A stretch of 64,000 nt of DNA. Source: Paraburkholderia lycopersici (GTDB lineage Bacteria > Pseudomonadota > Gammaproteobacteria > Burkholderiales > Burkholderiaceae). This document shows positions 1 through 8,896 of this stretch, piece by piece. Both the position numbers and the translations under genes were made by a program. The DNA is taken from positions 124,001-188,000 of the forward strand of contig NZ_FMYQ01000012.1 in assembly GCF_900096975.1 (NCBI RefSeq). Direction: 5' to 3'. Below the pieces are notes generated by a model, which saw only the letters and a list, made by a program, of their open reading frames with translations, did no database searches and had not been told where the DNA came from. Within the stretch, counting starts at the first letter, position 1; the number at the start of each line of letters is the position of its first letter.

Positions 1-654
1 GTGGGTGGAGACGAGCACCGTCACGCCTTGCGCGGCCAGATCGTGAATGAGATCCCAGAAGCGCCGGCGCGCCTGCGGCTCGACGCCGGAGGTCGGCTCG
101 TCGAGAAACAGCACCGGCGGCCGGTGCAGGATCGCGCAGCCGAGCGCAAGGCGCTGCCGCCAGCCGCCCGCGAGCGTGCGCACGAGCGCATCCTCGCGGC
201 CTGCCAGCCCGGCCATGTCGATCACGAAGCGGATGCGCTCTTCGAGCGACGCGTGCGGCACGCGGTAGATGCCGCCGAAAAAGCGCAGATTCTCGCGACA
301 GGTCAGGTCGCCGTACAGCGAGAACTTCTGCGACATGTAGCCGATATGGGCGCGCAGGTCTTCCGCTTGCGTGGCGACGTCGAAGCCCGCGACGCGCGCC
401 GTGCCGGCGCTCGGCGTGAGCAGCCCGCAGAGCAGGCGTATGGTGGTGGACTTGCCGGCGCCATTGGGGCCGATGAAGCCCACCACTTCGCCGCGCGCGA
501 TGGCGAGGTCGAGCGAATCGACGGCCGTGAACTTGCCGAAGCGCTTCGTGAGCCCGCGCGCCAGCACGACCGGCTCCGCCGCCGCGGCGGCGCTCGCAGC
601 GGGCATCGGGGCGGGCGCCGGGCCCGGATCGTCGCGCATGGCGGGCGAGCTCAC
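1..654 (-). CDS. ABC transporter ATP-binding protein, second ATPase of left efflux system (partial)
   Basis: The gene runs off the left edge; about 218 residues are visible. It carries a Walker A motif (GPNGAGKST), a degenerate signature (LAGGWRQR in place of LSGGxxQ), Walker B (VLFLDEPTSG), and the last visible residue is the H-loop histidine after VLVST. It is an ABC-2 type drug/polysaccharide export ATPase that should energise a permease encoded outside the window. The GTG at 654 overlaps the stop of the upstream ATPase (GTGA), which suggests translational coupling; an ATG at 639 is the alternative start. The weak signature matches the second ATPase domain of the fused protein at 9881-12676, so the two systems share one architecture. 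Confidence 0.9.
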   Translation of the reverse strand, partial: MSSPAMRDDPGPAPAPMPAASAAAAAEPVVLARGLTKRFGKFTAVDSLDLAIARGEVVGFIGPNGAGKSTTIRLLCGLLTPSAGTARVAGFDVATQAEDLRAHIGYMSQKFSLYGDLTCRENLRFFGGIYRVPHASLEERIRFVIDMAGLAGREDALVRTLAGGWRQRLALGCAILHRPPVLFLDEPTSGVEPQARRRFWDLIHDLAAQGVTVLVSTH

Positions 655-1589
655 ACCGTTGCTCCCACGAGTGCCACGAAGACGTCTTCGATGCCGGGCT
701 CGACCGGCACGACCGGCGCATGCGCCAGTCCGCGCTCGTCGAGCCGCGCCGCGAGTTCGTCCTTGCGCCGTGCCGCCTCGTCGACACGCACGTGCACGCG
801 GTCGCCCATCAGCAGCACGCCGGCGACGCCGGGCGCGTCGGCCAGCGCCGCGCCGTTGCTGCGCGGGTCGCCGCCCGCCACCGAGAGCAGCGAGCCGCGC
901 ACGATGTCCTTGAGCCGCTGCGGCGTGTCGCACCGGCGCACCTGCCCTTCGTGCAGCAGTGCGAGCCGCGAGCAGCGCTCCGCCTCGTCCATGTAGGCCG
1001 TGGACATCACGATCGTCACGCCCTGCTCGCGCAGCCGGTACAGGATCGCCCAGAAGTCGCGTCGCGACACCGGATCGACGCCCGTCGTCGGTTCGTCGAG
1101 CAGCAGGACGCGCGGCGTATGGATCAGCGCGCACACGAGGCCGAGCTTCTGCTTCATGCCGCCCGAAAGCTGCCCGGCCAGCCGCCTGCGGAACGGCGCG
1201 AGCCCGGCGGCTTCGAGCAGCTCCGTGCTGCGCTGGCGAAACTGCGCCCTCGGCACTTCGAACAGTTCGCCGTAGAAAAAGATGTTCTCGTCGACCCTGA
1301 GGTCCTCGTAGAGGCCGAAGCGCTGCGGCATATAGCTGAGCACGGCCTTCGCGCGCTCGGGCGCTCCCACCACGTCGATGCCGTCGAGCGCGATCGTGCC
1401 GGCATCCGGGCGCAGCACGCCGGCCAGCATGCGCATGACGGTGGTCTTGCCCGCGCCGTCCGGCCCGACGAGCCCGAAGATCTCGCCGCGCGCCACGCTC
1501 ATGCTCACGTCGCGCACCGCCTCGACCGCCCCGAAGCGGCGCGCGAGACCTTCCGCGGCAATTGCCGGCTGGGCGGACGGCGTGCTCAT
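651..1589 (-). CDS. ABC transporter ATP-binding protein, first ATPase of left efflux system
   Basis: A 312-residue cytoplasmic ATPase with Walker A (GPDGAGKTT), a full signature (LSGGMKQKLGL), Walker B (VLLLDEPTTG) and a C-terminal extension of about 80 residues after the nucleotide-binding domain, as in CcmA/NatA-type drug exporters. Its ATG overlaps the stop of the HlyD-family gene at 1586 (ATGA), and its own stop overlaps the start of the next ATPase, so three genes form a tightly coupled operon running leftward. It is homologous in position and motifs to the first ATPase domain of the fused protein at 9881-12676. Substrate is unknown; the pairing with HlyD and an outer membrane factor indicates tripartite export. 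Confidence 0.93.
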   Translation of the reverse strand: MSTPSAQPAIAAEGLARRFGAVEAVRDVSMSVARGEIFGLVGPDGAGKTTVMRMLAGVLRPDAGTIALDGIDVVGAPERAKAVLSYMPQRFGLYEDLRVDENIFFYGELFEVPRAQFRQRSTELLEAAGLAPFRRRLAGQLSGGMKQKLGLVCALIHTPRVLLLDEPTTGVDPVSRRDFWAILYRLREQGVTIVMSTAYMDEAERCSRLALLHEGQVRRCDTPQRLKDIVRGSLLSVAGGDPRSNGAALADAPGVAGVLLMGDRVHVRVDEAARRKDELAARLDERGLAHAPVVPVEPGIEDVFVALVGATV

Positions 1590-2581
1590 TTTCCGCTGGC
1601 CACGAGGGGAATCGACGCATCCGCGGGCATGCCCGGCAGCAACTCGTGCGTGGGATTGTCGATGTCGATGCGAACCCGGTAGACGAGCGTGACGCGCTCG
1701 GCGTGCGTCTCGACGGTCTTGGGCGTGAATTCGGCCTGCGGGGAGATGAAGCTCACGCGCCCGCGATAGACGCGCGACGGCCAGGCGTCCGTGGTGACGT
1801 CGGCCGCTTCGCCGAGCCGGACGCGCCCGATGTCGGGCTCGTTCACATAGGCGCGCAGCCAGACGTGGTCCAGCTCGTCGAGCGTGAACACGGCGACGCC
1901 CGGCCCCGCCAGTTCGCCCAGTTCGGCCTCCCTCACGGCAATCACGCCGTCGAACGGCGCGCGCAGCTCGGTGTAGGAGAGCATCGTCTCGTCGAGCTGC
2001 AGCTTCGCGCGGGCGGCTTCCACGTTGGCCTGCGCGAGCGCCACGGCGTTTTGCGCGGCCACTTCCATGGCGTGGTCGTGGGCCAGCGTCGCCGCGGACT
2101 GGCGCTCCGCGGTGCGCGCGAGGTCGCGCGCCTGCAGCGAAACCGCTTCGTGCTGCGCAAGCACTTCGGCGCGCCCGTAGTCGGTTTTCTTCTCAGCGAG
2201 ATCGAACTCGTCGCTCTTGACGCTGTTCTGCGCGGCGCTCTGGCTGTTGATGTTCGCCTGCACCTGGGCGAGCTGCACGTTCAGGTTGGCGCGGTCGATC
2301 TCCGTCTGACGCTGGTAGAGGCGGTCGTCCACGCGCGCGAGCACGGTGCCGCGCTTGACGTAGGCGCCTTCGTCGAAGGGCAGATAAACGATCGGCGCCT
2401 GCACCTGGGTGACGCTCAGCACGCTCTGATGCGCCTCGATATTTCCCGAGACCATGACGTGCTCCGCCACCTGATGCCGGCCGAAGAGCGAGGGCAAGCG
2501 CAACGCGGCGAAGCCGGCTGCGGCCACGCCGAGCAGCACGCATCCGAGCGCGATCCTGATCCGCATTGATTTGCTTGCCAT
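1586..2581 (-). CDS. HlyD-family periplasmic adaptor of left ABC efflux system
   Basis: A 331-residue membrane fusion protein. It has one N-terminal membrane anchor (about residues 6-28), a split biotinyl-lipoyl domain, a long alpha-helical hairpin rich in Ala, Gln and Glu (about 95-190), and a beta-barrel segment with the motif FISPQAEFTPKTVET typical of YhiI-like adaptors. I chose the ATG at 2581 because the hydrophobic anchor starts just after it; upstream in-frame sequence looks non-coding. It bridges the inner-membrane ABC exporter and an outer membrane factor, probably the one encoded divergently at 2976. An FNR-type palindrome lies 61 bases upstream of the start. Confidence 0.92.
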   Translation of the reverse strand: MASKSMRIRIALGCVLLGVAAAGFAALRLPSLFGRHQVAEHVMVSGNIEAHQSVLSVTQVQAPIVYLPFDEGAYVKRGTVLARVDDRLYQRQTEIDRANLNVQLAQVQANINSQSAAQNSVKSDEFDLAEKKTDYGRAEVLAQHEAVSLQARDLARTAERQSAATLAHDHAMEVAAQNAVALAQANVEAARAKLQLDETMLSYTELRAPFDGVIAVREAELGELAGPGVAVFTLDELDHVWLRAYVNEPDIGRVRLGEAADVTTDAWPSRVYRGRVSFISPQAEFTPKTVETHAERVTLVYRVRIDIDNPTHELLPGMPADASIPLVASGK

Positions 2582-2641
2582 GGTGTAAATGCGTGCTCCG
2601 CGATGAACATCGCCACTGTAGGAGCCGCCTTCCCAACTCGA

Positions 2642-2655
2642 TTGACACATATCAA
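2642..2655. promoter_or_regulatory. FNR/ANR-type box between divergent efflux genes
   Basis: The sequence TTGACACATATCAA matches the FNR/ANR consensus TTGAT-N4-ATCAA at nine of ten defined positions and sits in a longer palindrome (CGATTGA...TCAATCG, 2639-2658). It lies in the 394-base gap between the leftward HlyD gene and the rightward outer membrane factor. If it is a class II activator site at about -41.5, the HlyD transcript would start near 2607. The rest of the gap (2582-2975) shows no convincing gene. Confidence 0.6.
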
Positions 2656-2975
2656 TCGGGAGGCATCCGTGCCGGCCGAACATGACTCGGAGCGCGGTGC
2701 GGGCGTCGAGATCGCGCGCCGCCCCATCGCGAGGAGATTGCAGCCGTGCCAGATACCGTCGTCGAGCCGAACGGCAAGCGGGCCGCGGCAACGTGGAGCG
2801 CGCCGTTGCCGCGGGGCACCGCCGGTCTCCGCTACGCAAAGCTCGCGTCCGGCCGCGACGGCATGCTGCTCGAACGCGGCATCGTCTCGCAGGACACGGA
2901 CGGCGCCGCGCGCAGCGCCTGTAACGAGGCGTGCGCCGCCTGCGCGTGCCGCTGCGGTTTCCCGGCGAGGCCGTG

Positions 2976-4496
2976 ATGCTCAACGTGAACGGCGGGCAAG
3001 CGGGCATTCTCTGCGGCGTCGCCGTTTCGGCCACGGCACGCCGCATCGTGCCGCTCCTCCTGGTTTTCCTGAGCATGCTCGGCGGCTGCGCGGTCGGCCC
3101 CGACTTCGCGAGGCCCGCCACGTCTGCCGAGGCCGGTTACCGGACCGCGCCCGTCACGCTGCCGTCCGCCGGCTCCACGGACCCGCAGCAGCATCTGCAG
3201 GCCGGCGGCGAGATCGTCAGCCAGTGGTGGACGCTCTTCCGCTCCGACGAACTGGACTCCACGCTTTCGCTCGCCATCGCGCAAAACCCGACGCTCGACA
3301 CCGCGCGCGCCACCCTCGCGCAAGCCCAGCAGGCGATTCTCGTTGCGCGCGGCGGCTACTTTCCCCAGGTCGATCTCGGGGCCGGCGCGGAGCGCGCTCG
3401 CGTGAGCACCGGCGCGTTCGAGAAAGCCGTGCATGCAAGCGGCACGCTGTTCTCGATCGGTCCCACTGTTAGCTACAGCGTGGACCTGTTCGGCCGCGTG
3501 CGGCGCGAGGTCGAGGAAAACACGGCGCTCGCGGACGTGCAGCGCTACGCGCTCGCCGCCGCCTGGCTCACGCTCACCGGCAATGCGGTCAACACGGCGA
3601 TCACGAGCGCAAGCGCGCGCGAGCAGCTTCGGGCGGTGCAGGACATCATCGCCGTGGATCAGCGCAACGTCGATCTCGTCGAGATCGAGCGCAGCGCCGG
3701 CAAGGCCGCGCGCACCGATGTGCTGGCCGCGCAGAGTCAGCTCGCCGCCGACGTCGCGCTGCTGCCGCCGCTCAAACAGCAACTGAGCGCCGCTCACGAC
3801 GCGCTCGCGATCCTCGTGGGCAAGACACCGGCGCAATGGGCCGCGCCGCGTTTCGACTTCGACATGCTGGCCTTGCCCGTGGCGGTGCCGGTAACGCTGC
3901 CGTCCGACCTCGTGCGGGCGCGACCCGACATCCTCGCCGCCGAAGCGCAGCTCCACGCGGCCAGCGCCGCGATCGGCGTCGCGACCGCGCAGCTTTATCC
4001 CAGCATCACGCTCAGCGCATCGTGGACGCAGGAGGCCGGCAGCATGGGCCCGCTCTTCGACGAAGCGAATGGCCTGTGGAGCGTGGCGGCAGGCCTCACC
4101 GCGCCGCTCTTTCACGGCGGCGCGCTGAAGGCGCAGCGGCAGGCGGCCGTCGACGCATTCGACGCCCAGCTCGGCATCTACCGCGAGACCGTGCTCGCGG
4201 CGTTCGGCCAGGTGGCCGATACGCTCAAGGCGCTCCAACACGATGCCGAGGAACTCGCGGCGCAGCGCACCGCGCTCGATGCGGCGCAGGCCTCGCTCGC
4301 GCTGTCACAGGAAAGCTACAAGGTAGGCGCGGCGAGCCTGCTCGACGTGTTGCAGGCCCAACGCCTCTATGCCCAGGCGCGGCTCGGATACGCGAAGGCC
4401 AGGGGACAGCGTTACCTCGATACCGCGCAACTTTTCGAGGCCACGGGAGGCGGATGGCAAGCCTCGGTGGCAAGCAGCACCGCACCCGCGCCATGA
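2976..4496 (+). CDS. NodT-family outer membrane factor lipoprotein
   Basis: About 506 residues. After a charged start and a hydrophobic segment comes a lipobox (LSMLGGC), giving a lipidated Cys followed by AVGPDF, the usual opening of NodT/OprM-type proteins. Two OEP repeats follow, rich in Ala/Gln helices, with the family motifs RPDILAAEAQL and GAASLLDVLQAQ. It forms a trimeric outer membrane and periplasmic exit duct for tripartite efflux. It is divergent from the HlyD/ABC operon and probably completes that system. The ATG at 2976 is preferred because the signal peptide starts soon after it; an in-frame start at 2931 is possible but adds an unhydrophobic stretch. Confidence 0.9.
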   Translation: MLNVNGGQAGILCGVAVSATARRIVPLLLVFLSMLGGCAVGPDFARPATSAEAGYRTAPVTLPSAGSTDPQQHLQAGGEIVSQWWTLFRSDELDSTLSLAIAQNPTLDTARATLAQAQQAILVARGGYFPQVDLGAGAERARVSTGAFEKAVHASGTLFSIGPTVSYSVDLFGRVRREVEENTALADVQRYALAAAWLTLTGNAVNTAITSASAREQLRAVQDIIAVDQRNVDLVEIERSAGKAARTDVLAAQSQLAADVALLPPLKQQLSAAHDALAILVGKTPAQWAAPRFDFDMLALPVAVPVTLPSDLVRARPDILAAEAQLHAASAAIGVATAQLYPSITLSASWTQEAGSMGPLFDEANGLWSVAAGLTAPLFHGGALKAQRQAAVDAFDAQLGIYRETVLAAFGQVADTLKALQHDAEELAAQRTALDAAQASLALSQESYKVGAASLLDVLQAQRLYAQARLGYAKARGQRYLDTAQLFEATGGGWQASVASSTAPAP

Positions 4497-4560
4497 CCGC
4501 CGCAGCCGAAGCCGCGGGCGGTTCGCGCCATTTCTTCACGTCAGTCAGGAGAGCCGATCC

Positions 4561-5706
4561 ATGTCACCTGCCAACCCTTCTTCCTCTTCGCTCGCCACCC
4601 GGGAGCGCGGCAGCCTCTTCGAACCTGTGCAGCTCGGCGCCATCACGCTCGCGAACCGCATCGTGATGGCGCCGCTCACGCGTTGCCGCGCGCTGCCCGG
4701 CGGCGTGCCTGGCCCGCTGATCGCCGAACACTATGCGCAACGCGCGAGCGCGGGGCTCATCATCACCGAAGGCGTGAACATCTCGCCGTCCGCGCGCGGC
4801 TACGACCTCACGCCCGGTCTCTACACGGACGAGCAGGCCGAAGGCTGGCGCCGCGTCACGCAGGCCGTCCATGCGCGTGGCGGGCGTATCTTCCCGCAGC
4901 TCTGGCACGTGGGGCGTATCTCGCACCCGGACCTGCAGCCCGGCGGTGCGCTGCCGGTCGCGCCCTCGGCAATCCGCGCCGAGGGCGCCACGTCCTATAC
5001 GCCCTCCGGATTCAAGCCGTGCCCGACGCCGCGCGCGCTCGGCACCGACGAAATTCGCGGCATCGTCGAGGACTACGCGCGTGCCGCGCAGCGCGCGCTC
5101 GACGCCGGGTTTGACGGCGTCGAGATTCACGCGGCCAACGGCTATCTGCTGGAACAGTTCCTGCGCGAGCACACCAACCGGCGCACGGACTGTTATGGCG
5201 GCAGCCTCGAAGACCGCGCACGGCTCGTGCTGGAAGTGGCCGGGGCGGTGGCCGCCGTTTGCGGCGCGGGGCGCACGGGCATCCGGCTTTCGCCGGTGAG
5301 TCCGGTCAATGCCTCCGAGCCCGATCGCGACCCGATGAAGACCTATCGCCATGTCGTCGAGCGGCTCGATGCGCTCGATCTTGCGTATATCCACGTCATC
5401 GAAGGCGTCACGCAAGGACCGCGCGACGTGCCGGGCGACTTCGACTACGCCGCGTTGCACGAGGCGTTCCGTGGCCGCTATATCGCCAACAACGGCTACG
5501 ACCGGGGCCTCGCCATCGAAGCCTGCGCGCAGGGTCGCGCCGATCTGGTCGCTTTCGGGCGGCTCTTCATCGCGAACCCCGATCTGGTCGAACGGCTGCG
5601 GCTCGACGCGCCGTTGAACGAACCCGATCCCGCCACGTACTTCGGCGGCGGCGCGGAAGGCTACAACGACTATCCGCGTCTGGCCGCGCATCAGGCGCTC
5701 AAATGA
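4561..5706 (+). CDS. Old Yellow Enzyme family NADH:flavin oxidoreductase
   Basis: A 381-residue FMN-dependent alkene reductase of the OYE/NemA/XenA group. The TIM barrel starts at FEPVQLGAITLANRIVMAPLTR. The substrate pair is visible as IHAANGYLLEQF (His and Asn), the proton-donor Tyr follows in TDCYGGSLEDR, and the FMN-phosphate region is FGRLFIANPDL. Such enzymes reduce activated C=C bonds and nitro compounds using NAD(P)H. A Shine-Dalgarno-like AGGAGA lies upstream of the ATG. It follows the outer membrane factor by 64 bases and may share its transcript. The link to the neighbouring efflux genes suggests a role with electrophilic xenobiotics, but that is inference. Confidence 0.93.
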   Translation: MSPANPSSSSLATRERGSLFEPVQLGAITLANRIVMAPLTRCRALPGGVPGPLIAEHYAQRASAGLIITEGVNISPSARGYDLTPGLYTDEQAEGWRRVTQAVHARGGRIFPQLWHVGRISHPDLQPGGALPVAPSAIRAEGATSYTPSGFKPCPTPRALGTDEIRGIVEDYARAAQRALDAGFDGVEIHAANGYLLEQFLREHTNRRTDCYGGSLEDRARLVLEVAGAVAAVCGAGRTGIRLSPVSPVNASEPDRDPMKTYRHVVERLDALDLAYIHVIEGVTQGPRDVPGDFDYAALHEAFRGRYIANNGYDRGLAIEACAQGRADLVAFGRLFIANPDLVERLRLDAPLNEPDPATYFGGGAEGYNDYPRLAAHQALK

Positions 5707-5918
5707 GACGGCGCGACTGACGGACATGGATCGGCCAGCGCGCCGCGCCCCGATCCATCGGGCCTACGGGCGTCGCGTTTCCGCGCATTCAGGCGGTCGC
5801 GGCGGCGCGAGGTCGTACCTGCTTACGCGGCCGTTCGACGTGGCGGCCGTCACCGCAGGCCCGCCGGAACGGGTATCGACACCGGGCGTTTGCGGCATGC
5901 TCCGCTCCCCGGCAAGAT

Positions 5919-6515
5919 TCAGCGTTTTCCGGATTCGAGCCGCAACTCCTCCCCGTCGACGACGAAGACACCGTATCCGCAGTGGTGCAGCAGCCTGGGC
6001 GTCCGCCTGGCGCGCCGGCCCCATGCGCACACGACCTCCAGCACGAAGAGTTCGTGGCGCGGCACGAGCCGCGTATCGATCACCCGGCATTCGAGGTTCG
6101 CGAAACACTCGGCGACGACAGGCGCGTCGACTTCCTGTGCGGCGAGAGGCGTCAGGCCCGTCAGCGCGAACTTGTCGACGTCGCGACCGGAACAATTGCC
6201 CACCTCGACCACTTGCTGCGCGAGCGACACGTCCGGCACCGCGATCACGCATTCCCCGCTCGAGCGCAGCGCGGCGAAGCTGTAGTCGGCACGGCTCACG
6301 ACGCAGGCGATGCGCGGGGGCTCGAACTCGACCATCATGTGCCACGACATCGTCATGACGTTGCAACGCCCTTCGCTCGACGTTGTCAGCAACACCACGG
6401 GACCGGGCTCGATCAACTGATAAACGTCGGACATCGGGATCGGCTCGAAACCGGCGGTCCGACGAGCACGCGCCGATTGCGCACCACGCTTCAGCTTCAT
6501 ATTCCCCGTTGCCAT
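5919..6515 (-). CDS. Flavin-reductase-like domain (flavoredoxin) protein
   Basis: About 198 residues matching the flavin reductase-like FMN-binding fold: an opening [22 protein letters not shown], then the core [10 protein letters not shown] and an internal ECVIAVPD segment. These proteins bind FMN and either reduce free flavin or act as electron carriers. The ATG at 6515 sits ten bases behind AGGAGG; the GTG six bases earlier is closer than usual to that site. It is convergent with the OYE-family gene and divergent from the universal stress protein, with an FNR box in the shared upstream region. The first 25 residues are basic and not part of the conserved fold. Confidence 0.85.
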   Translation of the reverse strand: MATGNMKLKRGAQSARARRTAGFEPIPMSDVYQLIEPGPVVLLTTSSEGRCNVMTMSWHMMVEFEPPRIACVVSRADYSFAALRSSGECVIAVPDVSLAQQVVEVGNCSGRDVDKFALTGLTPLAAQEVDAPVVAECFANLECRVIDTRLVPRHELFVLEVVCAWGRRARRTPRLLHHCGYGVFVVDGEELRLESGKR

Positions 6516-6696
6516 AGTCACGACCCCTCCTGGTGTTCTGTGAGCCTCGCGTCAGCCCGTTGGTGCCGAATCCCGCGCACGGAAACCGCCGGCCGTGCGT
6601 TGAAGTGCCCGGACCGGAAAAGCAGCAGCCCTCGATGCGCGACAACGGCAGTCCGGCACAATGGAATCGATTTTCCGGCGAGCAGAGGCCGGCCGT

Positions 6697-6710
6697 TTGA
6701 CATGTATCAA
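6697..6710. promoter_or_regulatory. FNR/ANR-type box upstream of universal stress protein
   Basis: TTGACATGTATCAA matches TTGAT-N4-ATCAA at nine of ten positions. It lies 94 bases before the universal stress protein ATG and also upstream of the divergent flavoredoxin gene (start 6515). Universal stress genes are well-known members of Anr/FNR regulons in Pseudomonas and Burkholderia, which makes this the most plausible of the boxes in the window. Confidence 0.7.
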
Positions 6711-6803
6711 GCCCCGTCTCGTCTGCGGCGACAGGATCTGAAATGCGCGCTGAGTCCCGTTGAACAACCGCAGATCCAACCCGCATTGAGGCCGGAGGAC
6801 ACC

Positions 6804-7304
6804 ATGTATTCCCGTATTCTCGTCGCACTCGACGGCAGCGAAACCGCCGCCGCCGCGCTCGATGCCGCGATCCGGCTCGCGCACGGCACCGGCGCGGAAC
6901 TGCTGCCCCTTTACGTGATCGACATCCCGGCTATCGCGTACGAAGTACCGGGCTTCGATCCTTCGATCGCACGCGATGCGTATGTCGAAGAAAGCCGGAT
7001 CGTCTGCGCCGATGCGCAAACGCGAATGACCAGCGAGGGGGTGAAGGGCACACCGCGTTCGGCCGAAGTCGAGCTGGGCGGCGAAGACGTCGCGCAGTGC
7101 ATCGAGCGCATCGCCGCTGACTGGCGTGCGGACCTGATCGTCATGGGCACGCACGGTCGCCGCGGCGTGCGCCGGCTCGTGCTCGGCAGCGTGGCCGAGC
7201 GCGTGCTGCGCAGCGCGCGGTGCCCGGTGCTCCTGATCCCGTTACGGGCGGCGGCGTTTCAGCAACGAGCCCCCGACGATCGCCCCGCCAGCATTCCGGC
7301 CTGA
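6804..7304 (+). CDS. Universal stress protein (UspA family)
   Basis: A 166-residue single-domain Usp protein. It starts [15 protein letters not shown], with the ATP-binding loop near the C-terminus as [26 protein letters not shown] (seen as the G-2x-G-9x-G(S) pattern), so it is probably an ATP-binding type. GGAGG lies seven bases before the ATG. The upstream FNR-type box suggests induction at low oxygen. The last 20 residues (after VLLIPL) extend past the usual domain end and have no recognisable feature. Confidence 0.95.
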   Translation: MYSRILVALDGSETAAAALDAAIRLAHGTGAELLPLYVIDIPAIAYEVPGFDPSIARDAYVEESRIVCADAQTRMTSEGVKGTPRSAEVELGGEDVAQCIERIAADWRADLIVMGTHGRRGVRRLVLGSVAERVLRSARCPVLLIPLRAAAFQQRAPDDRPASIPA

Positions 7305-7386
7305 CGCCCCGCAACGCTGCGCGCCGCGACCGGGCCCGCCGATCCGGCATTGGCGTTGGCAGGTGCGGCAAGCGCTCCTCGTGCAG

Positions 7387-7450
7387 CGACTGGCGCCCGA
7401 TTGGCGCTCGACTGGCGCCGATTAGCGCTCGACTGGCGCCGATTAGCGCC
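7387..7450 (+). repeat. Short 21-base tandem repeat
   Basis: A 21-base unit, CGATTAGCGCTCGACTGGCG plus one C, occurs twice in full (7398-7418 with one A-to-G change, and 7419-7439), with a partial copy on each side. It lies in the 226-base gap between the universal stress protein and the DUF2784 gene. Inverted GGCGC and GCGCC elements within the unit could fold. I see no gene here. Confidence 0.85.
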
Positions 7451-7530
7451 GCCAGCCGCTCGCGCGAATCGTTCTACGGGCAGTCGAAACCCGGCCGAAG
7501 TCGCCCTCATGATCGCTCAGGCGGACACCC

Positions 7531-7899
7531 ATGCTCTGGCTCGCCAACGTGGTACTCGTGTTGCACGCTTTGATCGTGGTGTTCATCGTCGGCGGACTGA
7601 TCGCGATCTGGATAGCCGCCGCACTGAAACGCGCATGGGCACGCAATCGCGCGTTCCGCACGGCGCACCTCGTCGCCATCGGCATCGTCACGACCCTAGC
7701 CGTGCTCGATGTGCCGTGCCCGCTCACCGTTATGGAAGACTATCTGCGCACCGGAACGGCAGGCCCGCAAGGCTTCGTGCAGCGCTGGGTGAGCGCCTGG
7801 CTGTATTACGACTTTCCCGGCTGGGTATTCACCGTAGCCTATGTCGTGTTCCTCGCGGCCGTGATCGCTACCTGGCGCCGTGTTCCGCCACGGGCGTAA
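7531..7899 (+). CDS. DUF2784 family membrane protein
   Basis: A 122-residue protein with three or four membrane segments (about 4-28, 43-60, 95-115). The family hallmarks are visible: an N-terminal hydrophobic helix with a His, a central CPLTVMEDYLR motif, and a C-terminal YYDFPGWVFTVAYVVF segment. The function of DUF2784 is unknown. It lies between the universal stress protein and the arcD remnant, both behind FNR-type boxes, so it may belong to the same oxygen-responsive group. Start is the ATG at 7531 with a weak AGGCGGA upstream. Confidence 0.85.
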   Translation: MLWLANVVLVLHALIVVFIVGGLIAIWIAAALKRAWARNRAFRTAHLVAIGIVTTLAVLDVPCPLTVMEDYLRTGTAGPQGFVQRWVSAWLYYDFPGWVFTVAYVVFLAAVIATWRRVPPRA

Positions 7900-7922
7900 G
7901 CATGCCCGGTCCTCGACAGACG

Positions 7923-7936
7923 CTGATCCAGATCAA
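7923..7936. promoter_or_regulatory. FNR/ANR-type box upstream of the arcD remnant
   Basis: CTGATCCAGATCAA matches TTGAT-N4-ATCAA at nine of ten positions. A -10-like TAATGA lies at 7960-7965, the distance expected if the box is centred near -41.5. The arc (arginine deiminase) operon is a classic Anr/FNR target in pseudomonads and Burkholderia, so the box fits the broken gene downstream of it. Confidence 0.6.
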
Positions 7937-7993
7937 TCTCGCCGTGCGATACCGTGACGTAATGAGCGGACGCTCGTTTACGAGGAGTTCGTC

Positions 7994-8368
7994 ATGGGTC
8001 ACCCCGCAGGATATTTCCACGAAGCCCGGCAGCCGTCGAAGGACGGGACCAGGGCTTCGTCCGGGCCGCGTAAGCTGTGCCTCGGGCTGCTGAGCACGCT
8101 CGTCGTCGGCTTGATGATCGGCGGCATCTTTTCCCTTCCGCAAAACATGGCATCCGGCGCGGAGGCCGGCGCCGCCGCGCTCGGCTGGCTGATTGCCGGC
8201 ATCGGCATGCCGATGCTCGCGCTCGGCTATCAGACGCTCGTGTTGCGCAAGCCCGCGCCCGGCAACGGCGTCTACGCGTATGCACGGGTCGGCGCGGGCG
8301 AATTCGCCGGCTTCCGCTCCGCGCGGGGCTATCGGGCCAGCGCGCGGGTCGCCGCCGCGACACGCTGA
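7994..8368 (+). pseudogene. arcD: arcD-type arginine/ornithine antiporter, 5' remnant
   Basis: The 124-residue frame contains the N-terminal signature of ArcD antiporters of the APC superfamily: GLLSTLVVGLMIGG, FSLPQNMASGAEAGA, YQTLVLRKP and GVYAYARVGAGEFAGF. Intact ArcD has about 470-480 residues and twelve or more membrane helices; this frame stops after the second helix region, and the GYWLSAW block has degraded to GYRASARV. One Gly of the usual MIGGGIFSLP is missing. No arcA, arcB or arcC follows. I call it a decayed gene that has kept its FNR-type promoter; a short expressed peptide cannot be excluded. Confidence 0.8.
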
Positions 8369-8896
8369 TCGGCGCGCTCGCCACCGACTACCGCGCCTCG
8401 CTCCAGTACGCAGTCGGGCCGAAGCCTCCGCTGCCGGGCGCCCGGCTTCATGTGCCCGGCTTCATGCGCCCGGCGTGTTGCTGCATGGCCCGGCGCGGCG
8501 CGTGCAGCGCGCGATGGTGCAAGCCACACGAAGCCCACGTGCTGCCCGGCATCGCCGTGCGCGCGGCATGGCCGCTCGTCACCGGCCGCCCTGGCCTGCG
8601 GGCCGCGCGAAAGCATGCGGGTCGCGGTCCGCGCCACGGCAGGCGACCTGCGCAAGATGCCCGTTTCGCGACCGGGCGCTCGCGGGCGCGTCCCATGCGC
8701 GCCGGACGCCAGCGTTGCTGCTCGACATCGCGCCCGACGTCTCGCCCTCTCCGACTGCGACCGGCGCAGGTGCCGCCTGCCTGCCCCGATCGGGACGTGT
8801 CGCGCGTGCGCGCACCAGCCGCGCATCTTGCCGCTCTCCTGCGGCGGGCCGATGCAGGAACTCGCGGCAAGCCTTGAAGTGAACAACAGGTCGAGA
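8369..8896. other. Non-coding or degraded stretch after the arcD remnant
   Basis: Several overlapping open frames exist, as expected from very high GC, but none has recognisable domains or continuous ArcD, ArcA or ArcC similarity. It is probably eroded arc operon sequence plus the promoter region of the next efflux operon. Confidence 0.5.

Noticed and set aside
2682..2975. Small plus-strand frames between the divergent HlyD and OMF genes
   Set aside because: They lack any recognisable start signal or domain and cover the regulatory region with the FNR-type box.
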